Of a stretch of 15,725 nucleotides of DNA, positions 6,167-14,850 are shown in pieces. Numbering within the stretch: position 1 is the stretch's first letter; every line of letters begins with the position of its first letter. Source of the DNA: an uncultured Pseudomonadaceae bacterium (GTDB lineage Bacteria; Pseudomonadota; Gammaproteobacteria; Pseudomonadales; Pseudomonadaceae); NCBI GenBank assembly GCA_947630465.1, contig CANRHT010000251.1, positions 1 to 15,725 of the forward strand. The letters run 5' to 3'. The notes beneath the pieces are model-generated. The model searched no databases. It had not been told where the DNA came from and saw nothing but the letters and a program-made list of their open reading frames with translations. Both the position numbers and the translations under genes were made by a program.

Positions 6167-6409
6167 TTAAAATATTGAATTACGTTTTCGACTAATAGGG
6201 CGACAAAGCTCTAATATTTCCTCCTTCGAAAGTTTTGTATTTAGCTTAGCAATTACACTGGCGTAATCACTTTCTCCCGTATATTCAGAACGTGGTAATG
6301 CATTTTTTTGAATCCATTTATAAACAGCCCTTTCTGTTAGATTTACAGCCTGAGCCACTTTAGCTACCCCACCTGCATCGAGAATTACATGTTTAACTGT
6401 TTCTGCCAT
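6167..6409 (-). CDS. Cro-like/YdaS-type helix-turn-helix regulator
   Basis: The 80-residue protein carries one helix-turn-helix at about residues 13-40: GGVAKVAQAVNLTERAVYKW, then IQKNALPRSEY. This is the pattern of phage Cro and YdaS-like antirepressors. It is encoded divergently from the CI-like repressor, with 98 bp between the two starts, which supports the role of second regulator in a lysis/lysogeny switch. A plausible leftward promoter has TTGAAG (6462-6467) and TAAATT (17 bp further on) as -35 and -10. The palindrome at 6424-6440 would overlap its transcription start. No strong ribosome binding site is seen at the ATG at 6409. Confidence 0.8.
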   Translation of the reverse strand: MAETVKHVILDAGGVAKVAQAVNLTERAVYKWIQKNALPRSEYTGESDYASVIAKLNTKLSKEEILELCRPISRKRNSIF

Positions 6410-6423
6410 AAAATAGCACCAAG

Positions 6424-6496
6424 TTGAACTATTGGTTCAATTTAACAGAAACTGAAAGTTCCTTCAATAGCGAATAGAATTGAACTTTCAGTTCAT
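6424..6496. promoter_or_regulatory. Divergent CI/Cro operator-promoter region
   Basis: Two 17-bp palindromes are TTGAACTATTGGTTCAA (6424-6440) and TTGAACTTTCAGTTCAT (6480-6496). Between them lies a related, one base shorter site, CTGAAAGTTCCTTCAA (6452-6467). In addition, ACTGAAAGTTC (6451-6461) is the exact inverse of 6482-6492. A rightward promoter for the repressor fits -35 CTGAAA (6452-6457) and -10 TAGAAT (6475-6480) with a 17-bp spacer. The site at 6480-6496 covers its start, which suits autorepression. Confidence 0.75.
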
Positions 6497-6507
6497 TACC
6501 TAAGCCT

Positions 6508-7203
6508 ATGAATCTCAAAACAGAAAAAGTTAAAAATGATTTTTCTAAACGCCTTCATATGGCAATGGACAATGCACAACTACCCTTACGTGGACGTGCT
6601 CGAATTTTAAGTCAGACTTTTGGTATCTCTGACAAAGGGGCTGGAAAATGGCTAAAAGGTGAGGCTATCCCTGAAACATCTAAGATTCCTCTAATTTCTG
6701 ACTTTTTAAATGTAAATGCAGAATGGCTCTTATCTGGCATAGGAGTGATGAAATCTACTGATGAAAAGCAATCAAATACTCAACCTACTGATCATTTGAT
6801 TCCTGTTTTATCTTGGCAACAGGCCAATCAAAAAGACTCATTAAAAAATATCAACGCAAATCATAAAAATTGGCTAGCAGCCCATCCCAATATGATCAAG
6901 GATTGTTATGCCTTAGAAGTTTTAGGCGAATCTATGCTGCCAGAATTCCGTCCACATGATTACCTGTACGTCACTACTGATCTAGAATCAGTGCTCCTTA
7001 AGACAGGCGATTTTGTGATTTTGCAAACCAAAGATCATCAAGAGGCCTTATTTAAACGCTTAGTCATAGAAACTGATGGTATGTTTTTGCAGGTTTTAAA
7101 TGAAAAATGGCCACAACAAACAATACCATTAACGGGATCATTTAAAATTGTGGCAAAAATAGTAGGGTTTTGGCGGGATTTAAGTAATTCAAGTATATCT
7201 TAA
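6508..7203 (+). CDS. CI-like prophage repressor (XRE helix-turn-helix plus S24 peptidase domain)
   Basis: The 231-residue protein has an N-terminal helix-turn-helix at about residues 30-60: RILSQTFGISDKGAGKWLKG, then EAIPETSKI. Its C-terminal LexA/CI dimerisation-autopeptidase domain has the catalytic Ser in LEVLGESMLPEF (S142) and Lys in EALFKRLV (K183). In repressors cleaved during SOS, an Ala-Gly pair follows a segment such as VPLISWVQ. Here the segment reads IPVLSWQQAN, so the pair is A106-N107 and cleavage may be altered. The gene faces the Cro-like gene across the operators. The leader after the predicted start is very short and lacks a clear Shine-Dalgarno sequence, as seen for lambda cI. 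It would hold the early operon off. The gene looks intact. Confidence 0.9.
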   Translation: MNLKTEKVKNDFSKRLHMAMDNAQLPLRGRARILSQTFGISDKGAGKWLKGEAIPETSKIPLISDFLNVNAEWLLSGIGVMKSTDEKQSNTQPTDHLIPVLSWQQANQKDSLKNINANHKNWLAAHPNMIKDCYALEVLGESMLPEFRPHDYLYVTTDLESVLLKTGDFVILQTKDHQEALFKRLVIETDGMFLQVLNEKWPQQTIPLTGSFKIVAKIVGFWRDLSNSSIS

Positions 7204-7249
7204 GGATTTTTAATAAGAGTATTTTATGAAGCTATAGCAGGTTTTTTCA

Positions 7250-7288
7250 AAATATGACTAGCAATTGACGATAGTACCAGTCATATTT
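7250..7288. terminator. Hairpin between the convergent repressor gene and zorD, likely shared terminator
   Basis: AAATATGACT (7250-7259) and AGTCATATTT (7279-7288) form a perfect 10-bp stem around a 19-nt loop in the 109-bp gap between the two stop codons. T-rich sequence follows on both strands, but the stem is AT-rich, so termination may be incomplete. Confidence 0.5.
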
Positions 7289-7312
7289 CTCTCTAAATAG
7301 TATCCTTAAAGT

Positions 7313-10300
7313 TTAGTTCAATAACGATGCCAACTCATGTTGAACATCACTCTGAGGCTGAAGCATATCATCTGCCAAGGAGCGTTTACTCGACAATAAT
7401 CGGTCTAGCTTTACTTCAAAAGTATCAAAATCATTTGCTGTTACTGTTGGATAATAAACCAATACCTCTTTTTCTTGTCCTATACGGTAAGCACGATCTG
7501 TTGCTTGATCTTCTTTTGCAGGATTCCAGCTTCTTGTATAGTGAATAACGTGATTAGCACGTTGAATGTTCACACCAAAGCCGACTGCTGTAGTTGACAG
7601 AATAATAATATTAAAACCTGATTTAGCCTGAAATCTATCAATAAGATTCTGGCGGGTCAAACCTTTGCGACTACTTGTATTAGAATCACCATTTACAGTA
7701 GTTACATCTAGACCAAATCTTTCCATAATTAAACGTTTCAAAAAGATTTGAATTTCTCTAAATTCAGTGAAAATAATAACTTTTTCATCTCTTGCTTTAA
7801 TTGATTCTAATGTTTGTACCAACCACTCTACTTTAGGCGAATCCCTTAACTGAGCCTTTGAATCAGCGAACAAAGGATGGGCACAAATCATACGCATATT
7901 ATGGAGTGAAGCTAACATTGCTCCAGGTTTTCCATCAGAAGCATTCATCCTAAATTTGTTAACTACATTAATATAAAGTTGACGCTGTAACATACTGATC
8001 GGAATATTTTTACATTGCGTCACTTCTATTTTCTCAGGTAAGTCCGCAACATCATGTTTCATTCGTCTTAGGACTTGCGGAGCGATAAGTTCACGCAATT
8101 TTAATAATGCAGATGCATCATCTGACTTTTCTATAGGTCTACGGTAATTTTTACCAAATTCGTTTAAAGGACCAAGTAAATTTTCTTGTATGAAATCAAA
8201 TAAACACCAAAGATCAGTTAAAGAATTTTCTACAGGTGTACCTGTACATGCAATTTTAAAATCTGCTTTTTGTGCCTTAGCTGCCTTGGTGACCATTGCT
8301 GTTGGCACTTTAATTTTTTGTGCTTCATCACAGACTATGATGCTCCAATCTTCCCGAGCCAAAGAAAATTCTAGATCACGCATCGTTTCGTATGTTGTTA
8401 ATACAATATCTGCCCCTTCTCGCCAATTTTCGATTAATAAGTTTGATATACCGTGATTTTCACGAAGCTGTGCTGAAATAAGATGTTTCGGAATTTTCCG
8501 TTCTTTTAACTGCTCACCATATAAACTTAATATTTTTGGAAACTGACGACTAAAGAATCGGTTCGCTTCAGCCTCCCAGTTTTCTAATAATGAAACAGGA
8601 GCAACGACCAGAACAGGCTTTTTATTTGGCGTATTTTCAAGGTATTCCCCAATAAAGCACAATAGTTGTAAAGTCTTACCTAAGCCCATATCATCAGCTA
8701 ATAAACACCCCCCAACTTGATCTGGTGCATATTGATGGAGATTCTGTAACCATGCAACACCATAGGATTGATGTTCCTTTAAAGCATATTCACTACTTCT
8801 AAAGCTAGATGGCAATCTAGGTTTAACCTGATCGTTATGATTAAAGATTAATTGATTGGCGCGTTGTTTTGTAAACTCTGCTTCATCAATATTATTTGCA
8901 ATCAATAATGTATCTTTTTTCTTTATATCTTCCTTATTTATAGCGTCTTTTTGTTGATCATCGCGCTGATCTTCTTCATCTAAACGCCATTGATCAAGTA
9001 ATTTCTGTGCATTTTGCAATGATATAGGTTCATCCATACCCGGAAGATTGACATGATCTGCGTCATCCTCTAATGCTTGCTGTAGAGCTCTTTCTAATGA
9101 TTCTATCTGCTCTGAAGCACTGTCGCCTTGGAATTGTTCTTTAAAATCTATTAAATGCTGAGGCAACCAGTCTGACTCACCAGTATCTCTCTGAATAAAT
9201 TCTGAATTTAGTTTTTCAGCTTCACCAATTCCTATGACACGATCACTGTAATTTGCTAAATCTAGAACTTTCTTTGCCTGAAGTTCATCTTCATACTTTT
9301 GTATGTCATCTAAATCATTTTTAAGGCTTTTAATTTCTTGGTCTAAGTACTGAGAACGCTCTATTTCGTAGCCTGCCCATACAAAGAATGGCGTTTCGCT
9401 TTCATAAGCCTGGATAAAATATAATGTTTGCTCATAATTCATCAAACTTAATTCAATTGCATTTTGTTCACGCTCAGAATTTTCCAAAAGTTCTAAGTTT
9501 GCAGATATATAATGACCAAGCTCATTATATTTTTTATTTAATCGTAATGTATATGTATAGATTTCTGCTTGTTGTTTTGATTCTTCAAAACTTTCCGCAG
9601 AAACAACCTCGACAGCATCATCCCCTAATTGTGCAAATGGATTATGCAAAAATGCATGTGCTCTTTCACCAGAAACACGTCTATTTGGCATTTTTTTAAT
9701 TTCATTCAGAACGTGTTTCACTTCGGGTGGAATAATTACATGTGCAATCCCACCGTCAGGTAAACTGATACTATATTGATCCTGAACGCTTTTATATTGG
9801 TCAAAAGTTTGTAACCAGTTTGAAGGTGCCTCATCAAATTCAGGTTGTACTTCTACAATTGATTCGTGACTGATTAAATTCTTCCGCAAATTTAATTGTA
9901 ATTTCTCTGGGGCAAGTACTATGGTTTTTTTGAGGAAGTCATCTAAATTTGCTTGAGCTTTGATAGCCAGGCTTCTAATTTTTGCCCAATATTTTTGGTT
10001 AATTACTCTATCTTTATGATCTAAACGGGCGAACTCTTTTAATTGTTCAACCAGTTGGAAAGTATATTGATTTAGTAAATAAGGAATACCATTAATCGTT
10101 AAAATAGCGCCTAAGCGTTCAGCATGAACTTTAAGCTTTTGACTGTTTTCATCCAGCCACCCCTCTAAAATAATCTTGAAGTTTGTGTCACTTAGCCCGC
10201 CTTCACTTCTGATGATAGGACGCATATGCTTTTGAATAGGTAAGTTAAGTAAACCTATCACAGCTTGATGTTCTTCATCGCTGATAATATTAAACAGCTC

Positions 10301-10513
10301 TTCCCAAGGCAGGACATAATAATCATCAATTAGATATGCTAATGCTTCCTCTTCTAGACTTTCCCAGTAAAAATCAGCATCTGTCTTAGTATTTTTTGAT
10401 ACTGGAAAAGTAATCCCTAACTCATTGTAAGAAAAAGGTTTTGAATCAGATTTAAAACCTTCTTCCTCAGCAGGCTCAATGGTCTTCTTTTTTTTCCAAA
10501 ATGCTAATTTCAT
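7313..10513 (-). CDS. zorD: ZorD, SNF2-type helicase/translocase of type I Zorya
   Basis: The 1066-residue protein has an N-terminal 550-residue region with coiled-coil, acidic stretches (about 380-560), then a superfamily 2 SNF2 motor. Motif I is DDMGLGKT with Lys613, motif II is DEAQ (D729-E730), motif III lies near CTGTPVENSL, and the C-terminal RecA lobe has VNIQRANHVIHYTRSWNP and motif VI DRAYRIGQ (R1007, R1010). In E. coli ZorD the corresponding acidic pair is, as I recall, D730-E731. ZorD is an ATP-driven DNA-acting effector recruited when the ZorAB motor senses phage infection at the envelope. It is the last gene of the operon, starting 9 nt after zorC with an AGG overlapping the zorC stop region. 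All motor motifs look intact. Confidence 0.93.
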   Translation of the reverse strand: MKLAFWKKKKTIEPAEEEGFKSDSKPFSYNELGITFPVSKNTKTDADFYWESLEEEALAYLIDDYYVLPWEELFNIISDEEHQAVIGLLNLPIQKHMRPIIRSEGGLSDTNFKIILEGWLDENSQKLKVHAERLGAILTINGIPYLLNQYTFQLVEQLKEFARLDHKDRVINQKYWAKIRSLAIKAQANLDDFLKKTIVLAPEKLQLNLRKNLISHESIVEVQPEFDEAPSNWLQTFDQYKSVQDQYSISLPDGGIAHVIIPPEVKHVLNEIKKMPNRRVSGERAHAFLHNPFAQLGDDAVEVVSAESFEESKQQAEIYTYTLRLNKKYNELGHYISANLELLENSEREQNAIELSLMNYEQTLYFIQAYESETPFFVWAGYEIERSQYLDQEIKSLKNDLDDIQKYEDELQAKKVLDLANYSDRVIGIGEAEKLNSEFIQRDTGESDWLPQHLIDFKEQFQGDSASEQIESLERALQQALEDDADHVNLPGMDEPISLQNAQKLLDQWRLDEEDQRDDQQKDAINKEDIKKKDTLLIANNIDEAEFTKQRANQLIFNHNDQVKPRLPSSFRSSEYALKEHQSYGVAWLQNLHQYAPDQVGGCLLADDMGLGKTLQLLCFIGEYLENTPNKKPVLVVAPVSLLENWEAEANRFFSRQFPKILSLYGEQLKERKIPKHLISAQLRENHGISNLLIENWREGADIVLTTYETMRDLEFSLAREDWSIIVCDEAQKIKVPTAMVTKAAKAQKADFKIACTGTPVENSLTDLWCLFDFIQENLLGPLNEFGKNYRRPIEKSDDASALLKLRELIAPQVLRRMKHDVADLPEKIEVTQCKNIPISMLQRQLYINVVNKFRMNASDGKPGAMLASLHNMRMICAHPLFADSKAQLRDSPKVEWLVQTLESIKARDEKVIIFTEFREIQIFLKRLIMERFGLDVTTVNGDSNTSSRKGLTRQNLIDRFQAKSGFNIIILSTTAVGFGVNIQRANHVIHYTRSWNPAKEDQATDRAYRIGQEKEVLVYYPTVTANDFDTFEVKLDRLLSSKRSLADDMLQPQSDVQHELASLLN

Positions 10514-10522
10514 AACACCATA

Positions 10523-11944
10523 CTACCTACTATAATAAGATCTATTATTAAGTTTTTTTTCCTTCACAGAAATACCCAACCGATTAAGTTGCTCATCAAA
10601 TTTAGTTACCCAATCACCCTGATGACTTAAAGCAATCCGCTCACCCGTCTTTCCTCTAAACAAAACAATGTTTTTATTTTTTAAATCACTTACTTTTACC
10701 TCCACACCAATATCGTTATAAGGTAATTTACTGTAAGCATAACAAGCATTTCCTGTATCTGAAAAGTCCACAACATAGATGTTATTAATTTTTAATAAAA
10801 ATGCGTTATTTGAGTTTGTTGAACCCGTTAATTCCTTCAAACGTCCTTGATTCTTACTACGAAATTCTTTGTGTTGCTGTTGTTGCGATCGTAAAGATCC
10901 TAATCCTAAGAAAATTTGTGAAAATGAAATTTGATCAATAAATTTAATCCAATAGTTAAAGCGATTAGTGTCAGCTGTGGAACTAAATAAGGTGAAAAAT
11001 GCTTCAAGATCGGCACGTACAAACCATTGCACCACCATTTTTTTTGTCTCAGCATTTACATTCCGCCAACCTGCTGATGAATCATATTGAGGATTTCCCC
11101 AATGATTGAGTGCTAAATTTTTCAATTCTTCGTGAGGTTTATGGCGTTCAGTCGTCTTTTCATAACGCTGCAACAAAGCAATTAGAATATCAGTCGTATA
11201 TAAATGTTGCTTTTCAGCGAGCTTTATAAATCGAGCAATTTTATTAAAGTACTCAGTCTGGTTCATGTTCTGAATCGCTTTAATCGATGCCTCAATCAAA
11301 TCATCCCAAAACCAACTATGTGCTGCAATCTTTAAGCTACTGAGCTCTTCTTGAATGAGCGTTGTGTCTTCATTTTCTATAAAGCGTTGTACAAACTCTC
11401 TTGTTGGGTTATCTGATAAAATTTCAGCATGATCAACAAGGGTATGCATCCATTTTTTACTTCCCTTTGAGAGTTTTAAAATATCAGATTTCTTGAATAT
11501 CAGTATTTCTCTAATTTGAATCCATTTTTCCTTTTGTTCAGCTTTTTCGTTTTTATCCAAAGCAAAATAGCTATACAGTAAAGGAAAGTACACGATACTG
11601 ATTAACTCTAAATCTGCTCTTTGCAAATGAGAAAGTACCTTTCCTCCTAAATCTTGAGCGATTAACTTTTCTTGCATGTCAGGAAAAATCTTGCTTAATC
11701 CCCAAGTAATATTCTTCCAATCACGCCGAGTAAATTGGCTAAAACCAGACTCATTAAAGCGCGAAATCGTTCTGTAAATCTTAGAAGAATTAGTTTCACC
11801 CGTTTCTAAATCTTCTATTTTTTGTTCAACAATTTGTAGGGCCTTTTTTAAATGCTTCGGTTCAAGAAATTTACTATATGAAGTATGAGTATTAGCATTT
11901 TCTGTATATGTCTGTAGGCGCGACTTTAAATCTTCAATACTCAT
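10523..11944 (-). CDS. zorC: ZorC, EH-signature cytoplasmic protein of type I Zorya
   Basis: The 473-residue protein is placed by its position between zorB and zorD and by its C-terminal EH-signature region. That region contains INNIYVVDFSDTGNACYAY (about 387-405), then LFRGKTGERIALSHQGDW (about 427-444) and LNRLGI. The conserved His is H441. The usual Glu seems to be Asp here (D393, in VDFSDTG), if my alignment is right. The N-terminal 370 residues are helical and rich in W and charged residues. ZorC is thought to act with ZorD on phage DNA after ZorAB signalling, and has no membrane segment here. It starts 5 nt after the zorB stop with GGTGA as ribosome binding site, indicating tight co-translation. 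Confidence 0.88.
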   Translation of the reverse strand: MSIEDLKSRLQTYTENANTHTSYSKFLEPKHLKKALQIVEQKIEDLETGETNSSKIYRTISRFNESGFSQFTRRDWKNITWGLSKIFPDMQEKLIAQDLGGKVLSHLQRADLELISIVYFPLLYSYFALDKNEKAEQKEKWIQIREILIFKKSDILKLSKGSKKWMHTLVDHAEILSDNPTREFVQRFIENEDTTLIQEELSSLKIAAHSWFWDDLIEASIKAIQNMNQTEYFNKIARFIKLAEKQHLYTTDILIALLQRYEKTTERHKPHEELKNLALNHWGNPQYDSSAGWRNVNAETKKMVVQWFVRADLEAFFTLFSSTADTNRFNYWIKFIDQISFSQIFLGLGSLRSQQQQHKEFRSKNQGRLKELTGSTNSNNAFLLKINNIYVVDFSDTGNACYAYSKLPYNDIGVEVKVSDLKNKNIVLFRGKTGERIALSHQGDWVTKFDEQLNRLGISVKEKKLNNRSYYSR

Positions 11945-11949
11945 CTATA

Positions 11950-12681
11950 TCACCGTGCTAGCTGGCATGTTTCAATCGGTGCCGAAACAAAATGAGGTTG
12001 TGGATCTGCATTTTCCTTTTCTTTTAAACCATAAAATTGCATTCTTAATTCAACACGGCGAGAAGCTTCTTTACTGTCTTTAGCAGCATTAAAAGATACC
12101 CCACCGGCTAAAAAAAGTTGTTTGACCTGATTCTTTTGCGTTTCAGTTAAAGATAGTCCTGAACTAAATTTTGGATCGAGTAAACTACACATCACCCATT
12201 CAGAACGACGTAAACTTAAGTTTAAATTATATAGATATGAACCATCTGTATCCGTAAAACCTTCAATAACAATTTGTTTAAACCATTTCTCTCCTTTAGG
12301 ATTATTTGCTTCTTCTAGAATAATAGGAACAATTGTATCGAGACGACGTTTACCAATCTCATTTAAACGATAGTCATTATGAGCAAACCGTCCCGCTTCA
12401 CCAAAATTGATACGATTATTCTTACAATCAACTTCGATACCCGCGTCTTTGAGCTTTGCACTTTTTTGAATATTCTGACAAATATCTAGAATTTCTGCTT
12501 TGCGTTGATCTTCAGCTTGTGTCGCCTCATTAATTTTTTTAGTTACAATCATAAGAGAAACCGCCATAACCACCAAAAAGAGAGTCATTAATGCTGTCAT
12601 GAGATCAGCAAATGAAATCCAAAAAGGTTTCTCTCCTTCATCCTTACCACGAGATGGTTTAGAGTAACGATTACCTAACAT
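11950..12681 (-). CDS. zorB: ZorB, MotB/OmpA-like stator subunit of type I Zorya
   Basis: The 243-residue protein has a short cytoplasmic N-terminus, then one membrane helix at about residues 22-46 (FADLMTALMTLFLVVMAVSL). D26 at its start is the proton-carrying Asp of MotB-type subunits and has the same number as the essential Asp of E. coli ZorB. An OmpA-like peptidoglycan-binding domain follows in the periplasm: IVIEGFTDTDGSYLYNLNLS with LRRSEWVM (about 137-165), then SRRVELRM near residue 210. Two cysteines (in DICQN and VDCKN) could form a periplasmic disulphide. ZorB anchors the ZorA pentamer to the cell wall. The gene begins 16 nt after zorA with GGAG 9 nt before the ATG. Confidence 0.94.
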   Translation of the reverse strand: MLGNRYSKPSRGKDEGEKPFWISFADLMTALMTLFLVVMAVSLMIVTKKINEATQAEDQRKAEILDICQNIQKSAKLKDAGIEVDCKNNRINFGEAGRFAHNDYRLNEIGKRRLDTIVPIILEEANNPKGEKWFKQIVIEGFTDTDGSYLYNLNLSLRRSEWVMCSLLDPKFSSGLSLTETQKNQVKQLFLAGGVSFNAAKDSKEASRRVELRMQFYGLKEKENADPQPHFVSAPIETCQLAR

Positions 12682-12697
12682 CTGTCATTACTCCAAT

Positions 12698-14761
12698 TTA
12701 AGCTGTTTTTCGCTTAGCTAACTCTTCTAGATCCTCTACAACTTCACCCAAGCCGCTTACACCATCAGAAAGACGCGATACCGCTTGCGCCAAGCTATTA
12801 TCATAACTTGCCAATGAATGATTCAGGCTTGTCTCAACTGAGTCTCCAAAACTCTCAAAGCTTTTAACTAACACATCGCTTACTTGCGCAAGGTAGCCTT
12901 GCATATCCTGCTTGACTTGACCTAATGCATGGGTCATTTCATGCATATCTTTCAGCATCTGAGAACTCATTCCAGCCTCTGATTGCGCTTTTTGAATCAA
13001 GCCTTCAAGTGTGCTAATTGCTTTATTAACATTATCTTGTGAAAGTTTATATTCTTGAAGCAGCGTCATTAAACTGCTGCCAGCATTCGTTAAATGAGAA
13101 GATGTCTGCGTAACCTCAGAAATCAATTGTGTTGTTTTATCCGTTACAGTAACTAAAGCACCACCTGCTGTATTAAATTGTTCTGAAGCAAGACGCATTT
13201 TTTCAGCGCCATTATTCATACCACTAATACTGTCTGTGGTGACTTGACTTAATTTTTGAATATTCTGCTTATGTGTTTCAACTGCATTCTGACTATGTAC
13301 AATCAGCTCCTTAATCTCTGCCCCTAAGTTATCCATAAGTTGAGCAGACTGTTGATGAAGCTTTTGCTGATTTTCAACAATCAAGTTATCTTGAGCGATC
13401 CGTTGCTGACTCATGTCATGCATCACACCAGTCATCGTTTGTCCCATACCGGCTATAAGTTCCGAGACTTTTCCATTTAGCTGTTCAATGGCATATTGTC
13501 CTTGCTCACCAATTTGCACAGCCCCTTGAGCAAGTTGATCAACCATACTATTCATTTGTTCAGACATTGCTGTTTGTTTATGTTGAATATCTTCAATCAT
13601 CTTAGTCATTTGGATTTCTAAAGCTTTTGTAGAACTCTCATTGTTGAGTTTCATATCTGTAATAAGCTGATTAAACCCTGATTGCATTTCTTTCATTGCC
13701 AAAACAGATTGAGTCATCATTTCACTCATACCGTGCATCTGTGTGCCAAATGTAGATTCCAGTTTGGCCATAAAGGCAGTGAGTACATCTGTCATTAAGT
13801 CTTGTACAGCTGAACTATTATCTCCACTCACTTGTTGAACACTTGAAGCAATTTTATCTAATGGAGCTTGTAATGTATCAGTAATAGATTGCCCAATCTG
13901 CGTTGCCATGTCTTGGCTAGTTTTAGCGTAACTCTCCGTAAGCTGTGCTGCAAAAGCCAGTTGGTTCTTCTTATTCTCTTCGACTAAATTTGTCATCATC
14001 GCTTTTAAATCATTGACTAGACTATCTTTTAATTGACGTGCATTAGTCTCGTTGGCTTGTGATGATTTTAGTAATTGTGATAAGTACTCTTCACCTGTTT
14101 CATCAGGCTCGAATTTCATATCAATTGTATTGGTCAATTGCTCTAATTTAGCGTAGCACTCTCTTAACCAATACTTTTCTTTCCATGTAATAAGCATAGC
14201 TGTCGCAATAGCGATACCTGAAGCCATAAATGCCTCACCAACACCACCCAAAAGTAAAGCCAAACTACTTTGTACTTTAGCTGGATCACCTGCAGGATCG
14301 AAAGCCAACAAGCCGAACAATAGACCAATAAAAGTTGCAATAATCCCTACACCGGTCACTATACCGGGTACATGTTTATAAAAATCAACTTTCAAAGGAG
14401 TATCAATAATTGCCATCTGAGAGAAAAAGAATTCACTTGATGTAGTAGATCTAGAAGCAACTGTTCTTAGCTCTCCATCAATTTCTTCTTTGACATCATG
14501 TAAAGAAGTTTTATAATTTTCCCAAGCATGCTGTAGTGCTAAGTTGTTGGCAAAAAATGTATCTAATTCATTCTTTTTTAACTGTAAGTGATTTATATTT
14601 TGGGCGTCACTAATAATTTGATCAAATTCTGCTGCTAATTTTTTTGCAGGTAGCCAATATTGTTTTACAAAAAATGTGGTCACTATGCACACAAAAACCA
14701 CCATTGAAACAGGAATAATAAAATACCCTTGTAAAAATTCTGCAACAGCTAAAAAACTCAC
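12698..14761 (-). CDS. zorA: ZorA, MotA/ExbB-like motor subunit with long cytoplasmic tail
   Basis: From a GTG at 14761 the protein has 687 residues. It has a membrane segment near the N-terminus (GYFIIPVSMVVFVCIVTTFF), then a helical hairpin of two more (about residues 134-154, VTGVGIIATFIGLLFGLLAF; about 170-192, LGGVGEAFMASGIAIATAML). These contain the channel Thr (T143) and Ser (S181) equivalent to T147/S184 of E. coli ZorA as I recall them. Residues 235-687 form a long Gln/Ser-rich coiled-coil tail into the cytoplasm, the hallmark of ZorA and thought to pass the infection signal to ZorC and ZorD. I prefer GTG 14761 because GAGGG lies 8-9 nt upstream; the TTG at 14803 lies inside the predicted -10 element. 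It is the first gene of the zor operon. Confidence 0.92.
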   Translation of the reverse strand: MSFLAVAEFLQGYFIIPVSMVVFVCIVTTFFVKQYWLPAKKLAAEFDQIISDAQNINHLQLKKNELDTFFANNLALQHAWENYKTSLHDVKEEIDGELRTVASRSTTSSEFFFSQMAIIDTPLKVDFYKHVPGIVTGVGIIATFIGLLFGLLAFDPAGDPAKVQSSLALLLGGVGEAFMASGIAIATAMLITWKEKYWLRECYAKLEQLTNTIDMKFEPDETGEEYLSQLLKSSQANETNARQLKDSLVNDLKAMMTNLVEENKKNQLAFAAQLTESYAKTSQDMATQIGQSITDTLQAPLDKIASSVQQVSGDNSSAVQDLMTDVLTAFMAKLESTFGTQMHGMSEMMTQSVLAMKEMQSGFNQLITDMKLNNESSTKALEIQMTKMIEDIQHKQTAMSEQMNSMVDQLAQGAVQIGEQGQYAIEQLNGKVSELIAGMGQTMTGVMHDMSQQRIAQDNLIVENQQKLHQQSAQLMDNLGAEIKELIVHSQNAVETHKQNIQKLSQVTTDSISGMNNGAEKMRLASEQFNTAGGALVTVTDKTTQLISEVTQTSSHLTNAGSSLMTLLQEYKLSQDNVNKAISTLEGLIQKAQSEAGMSSQMLKDMHEMTHALGQVKQDMQGYLAQVSDVLVKSFESFGDSVETSLNHSLASYDNSLAQAVSRLSDGVSGLGEVVEDLEELAKRKTA

Positions 14762-14795
14762 AATGTGTGCCCTCTGTAACCTTATATTTAATATA

Positions 14796-14811
14796 TGTGA
14801 CAATTATATCA
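14796..14811 (-). promoter_or_regulatory. zorA: Extended -10 promoter of the zor operon
   Basis: Read leftward the sequence is TTGATATAATTG, a perfect TATAAT (14803-14808) preceded by TGA, the extended -10 form. No good -35 is present, which extended -10 promoters tolerate. Transcription would start near 14796, giving a leader of about 35 nt with the GAGGG ribosome binding site before the GTG at 14761. Confidence 0.65.
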
Positions 14812-14850
14812 ATATTTGTAATAAAAAAATAACATATAGTGAATGATTTC

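Noticed and set aside
8190..8456. Plus-strand open frame of 88 codons opposite zorD
   Set aside because: It lies antisense to the helicase motif II region of zorD, which explains its openness; there is no ribosome binding site or known domain. The same holds for 7327-7548 and 9424-9699.
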